From the NCBI RefSeq assembly GCF_963676475.1, contig NZ_OY781106.1:2480001-2544000 (forward strand): a DNA stretch of 64,000 nucleotides, in the 5' to 3' direction. Positions 8,096-15,867 of the stretch are shown in pieces. Position numbers and translations under genes: made by a program. Numbering within the stretch: the first letter of the stretch is position 1; every line of letters begins with the position of its first letter. Below the pieces are notes generated by a model, which saw only the letters and a list, made by a program, of their open reading frames with translations, ran no database searches and was not told where the DNA came from. Origin of the DNA: an uncultured Celeribacter sp. GTDB lineage: Bacteria > Pseudomonadota > Alphaproteobacteria > Rhodobacterales > Rhodobacteraceae.

Positions 8096-8154
8096 GAGTA
8101 TTGCCGCTGCAATGAAAAGGGCAAGGGCTGCCTTCATTGCAGGGACAAATACTC
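8096..8154. repeat. Nested stem-loop between phnE2 and the hexapeptide transferase
   Basis: An inner 10-bp stem CTGCAATGAA (8107-8116) / TTCATTGCAG (8133-8142) encloses a GC-rich 16-base loop. Outer arms GAGTATT (8096-8102) and AATACTC (8148-8154) add a second stem, and the right arm touches the phnE2 stop. There is no clear T tract, so it may stabilise the mRNA 3' end or weaken read-through rather than act as a classical terminator. Confidence 0.6.
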
Positions 8155-9478
8155 ATTCGCCTTTGATCAACTTGCGCCGCAGCCAGCCCGAAAAGCTGTC
8201 CATCGCCATCACCAAAAGCACGATGAGGATGATGTAATAGGACACCTCTTCCCAATCCTTCTGGGTGATCATCGCCTGCGTCAGCAAAAGCCCGATGCCG
8301 CCGCCCGTAATGGCACCGATGATGGTGGCGGAGCGGGTGTTGGATTCGAGGAAGTAGAGCACTTGCGACAGGAGCACCGGCACGATTTGCGGGATGACGC
8401 CGAAGCGGTAGCGTTGCAGCGGTTTGGCGCCGGTGGAAGCGACGCCTTCGATCTGTTTGCTGTCGACGTTTTCAAGCGCTTCCGAGAAAAGCTTGCCGAA
8501 AGAACCGGTGTCGGTGAAAAGGATCGCCAGGGCGCCGGTCATCGGCCCCGGCCCGAAGGCGCGCGACAGAAGAATCGTCCAGATCAGCCCATCGACACCG
8601 CGCAGGAAGTCGAACAGCCGCCGCGCCGCCATGCGGATCGCCACGAGGGGTGCGAAATTGCGGGCGGCGAGGAAGGCGAGAGGCAGGGCGATGATGGCGG
8701 CGCCGAAGGTGCCGAGGAAGGCCATGAGCACGGTTTCGAACAGGGCCCAGGCCACGTCGCCATGACGCCAGATCGCGTTGGTCCAGAAATCCTGCCACGC
8801 ACCTTTGAGGTTCGAACGTGTCGCGTCGATTTGATCGCCAAAGGCGATCTCAGAGAAGCTATGGTCGTAATAGGGGCTTTCCAGCGTGAACCAGAACAGC
8901 TCCCACCCGAAGTCATAAACGAAAACCTCGGTGCGCGCCTTGGTCAGGGACAGGCGCGCGGCGTCCGTGGTGACGGAGAGGCGGGTGTTCGAATAGGAAA
9001 TCCAGTCGGGCAGATCGGAGGTGTCGAGGTTCATCGTGACACCTTCAGACCGTGATTGCGTCGCCTCGATCAGTCCAAAGCCCGGCACATTATAACGCAC
9101 GATGTCGCCATTGATCTCGATGGTTCCCCCATCGTCGAGACGGATCGTCGCCGCGTCCTCACCGACCGTCACCCAAGAGGGGTAATTTGTCGCGTCATAG
9201 GTGCCTTTACGCTCGCCCTCGACCGCAACCTCGATCTCGCCTTTGCGGTTGTTCCGCTCGACATGGGTCTTGTAGCTGTAAGTGTCGGAGACCAGCGCGA
9301 TGGCATTGTCCAAACGCGCCCGCTCGCGCAGGCCGAGGATGTCGAAGGCGAAGAAAATATAGACAAAATAGGCGAAGATCGCCAAAGGCACGACCAAGGT
9401 GAGCAGCCGTTTGCGGGCGATCAGAGCCGTGGCCGTCGCGCGCATGTCGACGGAAGAGGAAGCAGTGGCGAGGCTCAT
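8153..9478 (-). CDS. phnE: Phosphonate ABC transporter permease PhnE, with long periplasmic insertion
   Basis: Inner-membrane permease of 441 residues, considerably longer than the ~280 usual for PhnE. The first membrane segment (about residues 26-48) is followed by roughly 190 residues of polar sequence ('DTYSYKTHVERNN...'), probably periplasmic. The C-terminal ~220 residues hold the permease core with the cytoplasmic EAA-like loop 'ALENVDSKQIEGVASTGAKP'. It overlaps the other permease gene by 4 bases (ATGA). The two permeases presumably form a heterodimer with PhnC. Confidence 0.93.
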   Translation of the reverse strand: MSLATASSSVDMRATATALIARKRLLTLVVPLAIFAYFVYIFFAFDILGLRERARLDNAIALVSDTYSYKTHVERNNRKGEIEVAVEGERKGTYDATNYPSWVTVGEDAATIRLDDGGTIEINGDIVRYNVPGFGLIEATQSRSEGVTMNLDTSDLPDWISYSNTRLSVTTDAARLSLTKARTEVFVYDFGWELFWFTLESPYYDHSFSEIAFGDQIDATRSNLKGAWQDFWTNAIWRHGDVAWALFETVLMAFLGTFGAAIIALPLAFLAARNFAPLVAIRMAARRLFDFLRGVDGLIWTILLSRAFGPGPMTGALAILFTDTGSFGKLFSEALENVDSKQIEGVASTGAKPLQRYRFGVIPQIVPVLLSQVLYFLESNTRSATIIGAITGGGIGLLLTQAMITQKDWEEVSYYIILIVLLVMAMDSFSGWLRRKLIKGE

Positions 9479-10338
9479 TTGGTGGCTCCGTAGGTCATGC
9501 GGTTGCGCACGTAAGAGGACAGTTGGTCGAAAAACACGATGGTCAGGAACAGGAGGATAAAGACGGCGGCCGCCTCGTCGAATTTGCCCTGCCCCCAGGA
9601 GATCGCATTCTTCAGCTCATAGCCAATGCCGCCCGCACCGACGAAGCCCAAGATCGCGGAGGCCCGGATGTTGATTTCAAAGCGCAGCAAAGCATAGGAA
9701 AACCAGTTCGGCGCGACCTGCGGCACGAGACCCAGCAGCATCCGCTGCGGCCATGTGGCGCCGACGGAGGCGAGGCCTTCGAGCGGTTTGAGATCGGCGT
9801 TTTCATTGACCTCTGAGAAGAGCTTGCCCAACGCACCAACGGTGTGAAAGGCGATGGCGATGGCGGCGGGCACAGGTCCCCCGCCCAGGATGAAGATCAG
9901 CACCAGCGCGATCACGATCTCAGGCATGGCGCGCATCAGGTCCATCATGCGACGAAACACGGGGATGAGACGCGGCCAAGGCGCGAGACCATGGGTCGAG
10001 AGCATCGACAAAATGATCGCACCCAAAGCGCCGGTCAGGGTCGCCACGGCGGCGATATTGATGGTCTCGATCAGCGCAGGCAAAGCGTCGATAAGATGCC
10101 CCGGCAGGTTCGCACGTTTTTCCCAGGCCTCGGCGACCACATCGGCGGGAAAGTCGAAAATATGCGGCAGACCGGGCAGAAAGCCCCCGGCGTTGCGCTC
10201 GTTGGCGATGCCAAATCCGGCGGCCAGCAAAAGGACAAAGACCAAAAGCATGATCCCGCCATAGAGACGGCGTTGGCGAGTAAGCGCCATGTAATGCGCG
10301 CGCGTGACGTCCAAAGACGCCGCTGTCAGATCGGCCAT
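9475..10338 (-). CDS. phnE: Phosphonate ABC transporter permease PhnE (standard length)
   Basis: A 287-residue permease with about six membrane helices; the first is near residues 27-46. The EAA-type loop 'EVNENADLKPLEGLASVGAT' should contact PhnC, and 'RASAILGFVGAGGIGYEL' near the C-terminus is typical of PhnE. It is the partner of the longer PhnE immediately downstream. It is separated from phnD by 77 bases that contain a stem-loop. Confidence 0.95.
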   Translation of the reverse strand: MADLTAASLDVTRAHYMALTRQRRLYGGIMLLVFVLLLAAGFGIANERNAGGFLPGLPHIFDFPADVVAEAWEKRANLPGHLIDALPALIETINIAAVATLTGALGAIILSMLSTHGLAPWPRLIPVFRRMMDLMRAMPEIVIALVLIFILGGGPVPAAIAIAFHTVGALGKLFSEVNENADLKPLEGLASVGATWPQRMLLGLVPQVAPNWFSYALLRFEINIRASAILGFVGAGGIGYELKNAISWGQGKFDEAAAVFILLFLTIVFFDQLSSYVRNRMTYGATK

Positions 10339-10373
10339 GTGGGGTCAGTCCTGTCGGGAAGTCGTCAAAAGGA

Positions 10374-10402
10374 AAGACCCCGCGTGAACCACGCGAGGTC
10401 TT
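10374..10402 (-). terminator. Intercistronic stem-loop after phnD
   Basis: Arms AAGACC-C-CGCG (10374-10384) and CGCG-A-GGTCTT (10392-10402) with a 7-base loop, followed in the transcript direction by TTTCC. It sits between the binding-protein gene and the permease genes, where such hairpins often lower expression of the permeases or protect the upstream mRNA. Partial termination is inferred. Confidence 0.55.
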
Positions 10403-10415
10403 GTGTCAAAGGCGC

Positions 10416-11321
10416 TTAGTTGGATTTCGCCAGACGCGCCGCGACGATGGATTCGTAGGCCGCATGGGTGATCGGGTCGAAGCCGAGGCTGTCGCCCGCC
10501 GCCACGCCATAGGCGCAATCGGGGTCATTTTCATGCAGATCATCGACGAGTTTCGTCATGATGGCTTTGACATCGTCCGGCAGAGCTTTGCGCAGCACGA
10601 TCGGGCCTTCTGGGATCGGCTTGGAGCGCCAGATTTCCACGAGGTCGTTCATGTCCACGATGCCCGCGTCAGAGGCTTTGCGCAGCGCGCCGTTGTTGTA
10701 ACCATCTTCCCAGGCGCCCTGGCCATCGGCCCAGGTCACACCAGCGTCTATGTCGCCATTGTTCACGGCCACGATGGTTTGCTCATGACCGCCGGTGAAT
10801 TTTACTTCGCCGAAATAGTCGCCGCTTTCCATGGTGATGCCGTCTTTGTAGGTCGGGATCTCGATGGAGGGGATCAGGTAGCCGGAGGTGGAGTTCGGGT
10901 CACCGAAACCGAAGACCTTGCCTTCCATATCGTCCAGCGAGGTGATGCCGCTGTCTTTGCGGGCAAAGCCGATGGAGTGGTAGCCGTAAGAGCCATCGAG
11001 GTTGATCTTGATGAGCACCGGCTCAACGGCGTCGGGGTCCTGGATGTAGACACCGGCGTAGGAGGAGGCGCCGAGCCAGGCCATGTCGATGGTGCCGCCC
11101 AGAAGGCCCTGCATCACGCCGTTGTAGTCGGCAGGGGCAAACATTTTCACCGGAACGCCGAGGGCTTCTTCGGTGTAATCGCCAAGGCACTGGTAGGCAT
11201 TCAGACGGTCCTGGGCGTTTTCGCCGCCCAAAATGCCGATGTTGAATTCGGTGATCTCCTGAGCCTGAGCAGCGCCCGTGAGGGCAGTGGTGGCCAGAAC
11301 GGCAGCAAGCAGTTTTTTCAT
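10416..11321 (-). CDS. phnD: Phosphonate ABC transporter substrate-binding protein PhnD
   Basis: A 301-residue periplasmic binding protein with a signal peptide (MKKLLAAVLATTALTGAAQA). Family motifs include 'FNIGILGGENAQDRLNAYQC', 'LLGGTIDMAWLGASSYAGVY', 'FGFGDPNSTSGYLIPS' and 'VNNGDIDAGVTWADGQ'. It binds phosphonates and delivers them to the PhnE permeases. The gene is second in phnCDEE and is flanked by stem-loops on both sides. Confidence 0.96.
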   Translation of the reverse strand: MKKLLAAVLATTALTGAAQAQEITEFNIGILGGENAQDRLNAYQCLGDYTEEALGVPVKMFAPADYNGVMQGLLGGTIDMAWLGASSYAGVYIQDPDAVEPVLIKINLDGSYGYHSIGFARKDSGITSLDDMEGKVFGFGDPNSTSGYLIPSIEIPTYKDGITMESGDYFGEVKFTGGHEQTIVAVNNGDIDAGVTWADGQGAWEDGYNNGALRKASDAGIVDMNDLVEIWRSKPIPEGPIVLRKALPDDVKAIMTKLVDDLHENDPDCAYGVAAGDSLGFDPITHAAYESIVAARLAKSN

Positions 11322-11339
11322 CTCTGTCTCCAGTTTGTT

Positions 11340-11366
11340 ATTCCCGCGGTTTTCGTATGCGGGGAT
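11340..11366 (-). repeat. Intercistronic stem-loop between phnC and phnD
   Basis: ATTCCCGC (11340-11347) pairs with GCGGGGAT (11359-11366) around an 11-base loop, with one G-T pair. There is no T tract. It lies in the 54-base gap just upstream of the phnD leader and may be a processing or mRNA-stability element. Confidence 0.45.
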
Positions 11367-11375
11367 GAAAGGTCG

Positions 11376-12200
11376 TTAGATCGCGACTTCGGCGGCTCGA
11401 ATCTCGGCCTTTTCCAAGGCTTCGTGGTCGCGAATTTCGGTGGATGTGGCGGCTTCGGAAAAATCGGCACCGGCGCCGTAGATGTCGCGCGCCACCCCTG
11501 TGGTCAGTTGCGCAGGCGTGCCGTCAAAGACCACGCGCCCGTCGCGCATGCCGATGATCCGGTCACAATAGCGCCGCGCGGTGTCGAGCGTGTGAAGGTT
11601 GGCGATGACCATGCGACCGTCTTCGTCATGGATACGGCGGAGCGCCTCCATCACGGTTTGCGCGTTCATCGGGTCCAAGGACGCAATGGGTTCGTCGGCC
11701 AGAATGACTTTCGGGTCCTGCATCAGGGCGCGCGCGATGGCGACACGCTGTTGCTGGCCACCAGAAAGAGCCTCGGCGCGTTTGGTGGCATGTTCGGAAA
11801 TGCCAAGGCGACCGAGAATGTCGATCGCCTTGTGAATATCCTCTTCAGGATAGAGGTTGAACATGGTCGCAAGCGTGGAACGACGACCCAAGGTGCCATG
11901 CAAAACGTTGGACACAACATCCATACGCGGCACGAGGTTGAACTGTTGGAAAATCATCGCGCAATCGGATTGCCAATCGCGTTTATCCTTGCCGGTGAGC
12001 GACAGGACATTGCGGCCCTCGAAATTCAATTCGCCCTCGGAGGCGTCGGTCAGACGGTTCATCATGCGCAAAAAGGTCGACTTGCCCGCGCCCGAACGCC
12101 CGATGATGCCGATCATCATCGACCGATCCACAGTGAAACTGACATTGTCCACGGCGGTGTTTGCGCCAAACCGTTTCGTCAGATGTTTCACATCAAGCAT
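11376..12200 (-). CDS. phnC: Phosphonate ABC transporter ATP-binding protein PhnC
   Basis: A 274-residue ATPase energising phosphonate import. The start is placed at MLDVKHLTKRF with AGGGGA 6 bases upstream; the 150-base in-frame extension upstream covers the promoter and is not likely coding. Motifs: Walker A 'GIIGRSGAGKSTFLRMMNRL', signature 'ALSGGQQQRVAIARAL', Walker B 'VILADEPIASLDP', H-loop 'VIANLHTLDTARRY'. It is first gene of phnCDEE and has a candidate Pho box upstream. Confidence 0.96.
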   Translation of the reverse strand: MLDVKHLTKRFGANTAVDNVSFTVDRSMMIGIIGRSGAGKSTFLRMMNRLTDASEGELNFEGRNVLSLTGKDKRDWQSDCAMIFQQFNLVPRMDVVSNVLHGTLGRRSTLATMFNLYPEEDIHKAIDILGRLGISEHATKRAEALSGGQQQRVAIARALMQDPKVILADEPIASLDPMNAQTVMEALRRIHDEDGRMVIANLHTLDTARRYCDRIIGMRDGRVVFDGTPAQLTTGVARDIYGAGADFSEAATSTEIRDHEALEKAEIRAAEVAI

Positions 12201-12254
12201 ATCTGTCCCCTCGCGTGTTCGGCGGGGATAAAGCACAGGGTCTGAAACCCTTCT

Positions 12255-12283
12255 GTGACAGGTCTCGAAAACTTTTGTGACGA
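12255..12283 (-). promoter_or_regulatory. Candidate Pho box upstream of phnC
   Basis: Read leftward: TCGTCAC (12277-12283), a degenerate middle unit GTTTTCG, then CTGTCAC (12255-12261). The outer units are exactly 22 bases apart, i.e. two 11-bp steps, as expected for PhoB half-sites. It is about 55 bases upstream of the phnC ATG. PhoB control of phosphonate uptake is the usual arrangement; binding here is inferred. Confidence 0.6.
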
Positions 12284-12403
12284 CCCCAAATCTAAGACAC
12301 ACCGCGAAGCAAAGCCGAAACCATAAGCAGCGCCAAGCCCCGTTGCCCAAGTGATGTGCAAAATCCCAAATCTCACCGCCTTGCCCTTGCGAACCGCCAC
12401 GTT

Positions 12404-13498
12404 ATGTTGACGCGACGACAGGCTCGGGAACAGATTTTGACAGCATCCTCAGACACCAAAACGCGCGCGCTCCGTAATATTTTGACGCTGCTGATCGGCG
12501 CATTGGGCGGGACCGGGTTTTATGTCGCGGGCCTGCCTTTGCCGTGGATGCTTGGGTCCATGTTGGCGATTTTCGTCTGTGTCATGGCGGGCGCACCGCT
12601 TGAGACCTCGGGTCGCTTTCGGCCCATCGTGATCCCGGTGATCGGCGTCATGTTAGGCTCGAGTTTCGACTCGGACACTTTTCACCACCTGAGCCAATGG
12701 GGCCTCTCGCTGGCCGGGCTTGCAGTCTATCTGGTGCTGGCCGCCATTCTGGTCGTACCGTTCTACATCAAGATCGGGCGCCTCGATCCGGTGACCGCGT
12801 TTTTCTCCGCCATGCCCGGCGGGCTCAATGAGATGACAGTGATCGGCGGCGCTTTGGGCGGCGATGAAAAGCGGATCATTCTGGCGCACGCGGGTCGCAT
12901 CGTGGTGTCTATCTCGATCATCGCTTTTTGGTTTCGCGTGGTACTTGGCTATGAGGTGCGCGGCGTGCCGCTTCACGCAGAGGGGGAAAGCCTCACTCTG
13001 GTGAGCGGGGCGATCCTTTTGGCCTGTGCCGTCTTGGGCAATTGGATCGGGACCAAACTCAAATTCCCCGCGCCGGGGCTTTTGGGGCCGATGCTTTTGT
13101 CAGGCGCCGTGCATATGGCGGGGCTGACGCATTCCTCGCCGCCGGGTCTCATCGTGATCATCGCGCAGATTGTCCTTGGCACCACCATGGGCTGTCGCTT
13201 TCGTGGCGCCAAACCGAATCTGGTGGGTGAGACGCTTTTGCTTACGCTGGGCGGCACCCTGATCACTATGGCGCTGTCTTTGGGCTTTGCGGTGCTGTTG
13301 CACGACATGTTCGGCCAGACCGTCGAACAGGTGCTTTTGGCCTATGCGCCCGGCGGGCTAACAGAGATGTCTCTGGTGGCTTTGGCGATGCATGCGGAGG
13401 TGGCCTATATCTCGATCCACCACCTCGTGCGGATCGTGATCCTTGTGGCCGTGGCCCCCTCTTTGCTGACGCGATTGGCGGAGCGGCTCAAATACTGA
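12404..13498 (+). CDS. AbrB-family integral membrane protein (putative transporter)
   Basis: About 364 residues, almost entirely hydrophobic, with a two-fold repeat typical of the AbrB/'ammonia monooxygenase' membrane family. The repeat motif appears as 'FFSAMPGGLNEMTVIG' in the first half and 'LLAYAPGGLTEMSLVAL' in the second. 'AGLPLPWMLGSM' near the start and 'FPAPGLLGPMLLSG' open the two halves. Function is not established for the family. No strong ribosome-binding site was found; starts at 12356 (GTG), 12404 (ATG) and 12437 (TTG) are all possible. It is divergent from phnC but has no known role in phosphonate use. Confidence 0.8.
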   Translation: MLTRRQAREQILTASSDTKTRALRNILTLLIGALGGTGFYVAGLPLPWMLGSMLAIFVCVMAGAPLETSGRFRPIVIPVIGVMLGSSFDSDTFHHLSQWGLSLAGLAVYLVLAAILVVPFYIKIGRLDPVTAFFSAMPGGLNEMTVIGGALGGDEKRIILAHAGRIVVSISIIAFWFRVVLGYEVRGVPLHAEGESLTLVSGAILLACAVLGNWIGTKLKFPAPGLLGPMLLSGAVHMAGLTHSSPPGLIVIIAQIVLGTTMGCRFRGAKPNLVGETLLLTLGGTLITMALSLGFAVLLHDMFGQTVEQVLLAYAPGGLTEMSLVALAMHAEVAYISIHHLVRIVILVAVAPSLLTRLAERLKY

Positions 13499-13510
13499 GC
13501 CGGGCTCCGA

Positions 13511-14593
13511 TCAGTCGTTCGAAACCGCCGTAGAAAAGAGCGTGTCGGCATTGTCGCGAATGCGGTCGCGACAGGCGCGCACCAATTTGCGGTGCACGTT
13601 GAATTCCTTCGCCACTTCGCCGAAACTTTTCTCTTCTTTCAGACCTTCGATGCCGATCTGCGCCAGGAGTTTGGGGTCCCCCGTCAACACGCCTGTCGCC
13701 ATATCGAGATGCGGCTCTTCCCCCACCGGACCACTCTCGGCGCTGCTCTCTTCGACCTGTTTCTTGTGCCGTGTCATGATCGGCGCGGCAGCCGGGTCGA
13801 TGTCGTGTTTGCGCAGAAGCGACGCCAGGAAGCTTTTCGGGTGCGGGGCACCGCCTTCCTTTTCGAGAATGCGCATCCGCATCCGGCGGCCATAAAGGTG
13901 CACGGAGCAGGTCTTGTCGGTCACATAGGGCGAGACATCGAAATCGCGTTTAAGCATCATCCGGCGATCTTTGAACAGGAAGGGATAGAGCACCTCCTGC
14001 GGGAAAGCATATTTGTCCTCGCCGGTTTGATGCAGGAAATGCGTGACCGCATGCGGCCCCCAGACGCCCCAGGGTTGTTCGGAGGCATGCACCGGATTCC
14101 CCTCGGCCTTTTTCTGTTCCAGCTCGGCCACATAGTCCTCGCCGTAATAGGTCGGGATCGCGAATTCGTCTGAGGTAAACTCAAGCAGGGCCTTCAAAGC
14201 ATCGCTGTCTTTCGGCAATCCCAAAACGCCGCCGTTGATGTGCTTGTCGCTTTCCCAGCCGAAATAATGCCCGGTCTCGGTTTCGAACGGACGCATGCAA
14301 TAGGCATCGGTGTCGGCCCAGATCGTGTTGTCGCTTTTCTCAAGCATCTTGTAGCGGAACAGATCCGAATGAAGGGCGGGCGAGCCGGTGCGTTCGTGTT
14401 GCAGGAAATTGGTCTGCGGCAGAAACTCGTTGGCATCCCCCAATTCGATCCCTGCGGGCACCCGCTCCAGCGGACCGTAATGATAGAGAACGACCTTGTG
14501 CCCGGCATCGACAAAGGATTTCAAACAGAGCTGTTCGAGAAAGCTCAACGGGCCTTCCATCCACAAGGCGGCGATCACGGGTAACTTGGACAT
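13511..14593 (-). CDS. Glycosyltransferase with DXD sugar-binding motif
   Basis: A 360-residue protein. The N-terminal ~240 residues look like a GT32-like/DXD transferase: 'IAALWMEGPLSFLEQLCLKS', 'HSDLFRYKMLEK', 'IWADTDAYCMRPFE' (DTD as the metal/nucleotide-sugar motif near residue 95) and 'INGGVLGLPKDSDAL'. The C-terminal part is charged and ends in a predicted helical segment ('EKSFGEVAKEFNVHRKLVRA') that looks like a helix-turn-helix but has no clear partner domain. It is divergent from two more glycosyltransferases and probably acts on a surface glycan. The acceptor is unknown. Confidence 0.75.
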   Translation of the reverse strand: MSKLPVIAALWMEGPLSFLEQLCLKSFVDAGHKVVLYHYGPLERVPAGIELGDANEFLPQTNFLQHERTGSPALHSDLFRYKMLEKSDNTIWADTDAYCMRPFETETGHYFGWESDKHINGGVLGLPKDSDALKALLEFTSDEFAIPTYYGEDYVAELEQKKAEGNPVHASEQPWGVWGPHAVTHFLHQTGEDKYAFPQEVLYPFLFKDRRMMLKRDFDVSPYVTDKTCSVHLYGRRMRMRILEKEGGAPHPKSFLASLLRKHDIDPAAAPIMTRHKKQVEESSAESGPVGEEPHLDMATGVLTGDPKLLAQIGIEGLKEEKSFGEVAKEFNVHRKLVRACRDRIRDNADTLFSTAVSND

Positions 14594-14858
14594 AGATGCA
14601 TTCCACAGAAAACTTATTTTGCAATTTGAATAGCCTAAGCCCGTCACAAAATACAGTCAAAACCACCGTCACATCCCGTGGCCGCGCAACGGCGAAAACG
14701 ACTGCGTTATTTTTGCAGCATGCCTCTGGCGCCCCTGCCCACATGCACCCGCTCCGCGCCTCCTCCTTGACTTGCCGGGGCCGCTGTGAAACCAAAATGG
14801 AAACAAAAACAGGGCTCAGAGATCGTTCTTCTGCGCCGTTTTGTACGAGGTAACGGGT

Positions 14859-15866
14859 TTGAACACACTCGCGATCACATGCATCCGAGACGAAGGACCG
14901 TGGCTTCTCGACTGGATTGCCCATCACCGAGCAGCAGGGTTCACCCATTTTCTCATCGCCTCGCACGATTGTTCGGATGGCTCCGACCGGATGCTCGACG
15001 CACTGGACGCTGCCGGAATTGTCACCCACCTTCCTTTCGTGCCCGAGGGTGAGAAAGCCGTGCAGTGGCAGGCGATGAAAAAACTGTCCAAACATCCGCT
15101 TTACAAAGAGGCCGATCTGGCGCTGTTCTTCGATGTCGACGAATATCTCGTGCTGGAAGCGCCATTGGACACGCTGTTGCCCGAAGACGCCGACGCCATG
15201 CCTCTGCGCTGGCATCTCTTTGGCAACAGCGGGCTTGGCACATGGGACGACCGCCCTGTGACGGAGCGGTTTACCATGGCGGCCCCCGACGACGTCTCCC
15301 TGCCCTTGGCGCATTTCTTCAAGACCCTGCACCGTCCGAAAGCGTTCAAGGGTCTGGGCGTGCATCGTCCGAAGGGCAAAGAGGCACGTTGGGTCACCGC
15401 AGCAGGGCGTCCGATGGCGCCGAACTTTGCCGCTCAGCAATCAAAGATCAACCTCTTTGGCCTGACCTCCAAAGGCGAACAGGCTTGGCTCAATCACTAT
15501 TCCACGCGGTCCATTGAGGAATTCATCCTCAAATCCCGGCGAGGTCTTCCCAATCATATGGAAAAACCCGTGGGCGCAGGCTATTGGGCGGAACGAAATT
15601 TCAACACCGCTGAGGATGCGCGGATCGCAAGGATGCAAGAGACTGCCGTAATCGCGCGTGCCGAATTGTCGGACTTTGACGATCTGCACGCGGAGACGGT
15701 GCGGCACCACCGCGCGGTGCTCAAGACGCTGACAGCGCGGCGCGAGGTGGTCGAACTGATGTGGCAACTGACGCTCATGGGAAGCTCGGTCGCCCCCGGC
15801 CCGACACAGTTGGCGTCACATCTGGCGCGGCTCAAGGCGCTCAAGAGCGAGGACGGACAGGCCTGA
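14859..15866 (+). CDS. Glycosyltransferase family 2/92-like protein
   Basis: About 335 residues with a GT-A fold. 'AITCIRDEGPWLLDWIAHHR' at the N-terminus, 'ASHDCSDGSDRMLDAL' and the catalytic-type 'ALFFDVDEYLVL' (DVDE) are visible, followed by 'RWHLFGNSGLGTWDDRPVTE' and 'GLGVHRPKG'. The start is probably TTG at 14859, because GAGG lies 8 bases upstream; another TTG at 14841 is possible. The same motif series recurs in the C-terminal half of the next gene, 1 base downstream, so the pair are paralogues in one operon. Confidence 0.8.
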   Translation: MNTLAITCIRDEGPWLLDWIAHHRAAGFTHFLIASHDCSDGSDRMLDALDAAGIVTHLPFVPEGEKAVQWQAMKKLSKHPLYKEADLALFFDVDEYLVLEAPLDTLLPEDADAMPLRWHLFGNSGLGTWDDRPVTERFTMAAPDDVSLPLAHFFKTLHRPKAFKGLGVHRPKGKEARWVTAAGRPMAPNFAAQQSKINLFGLTSKGEQAWLNHYSTRSIEEFILKSRRGLPNHMEKPVGAGYWAERNFNTAEDARIARMQETAVIARAELSDFDDLHAETVRHHRAVLKTLTARREVVELMWQLTLMGSSVAPGPTQLASHLARLKALKSEDGQA

Positions 15867-15867
15867 C

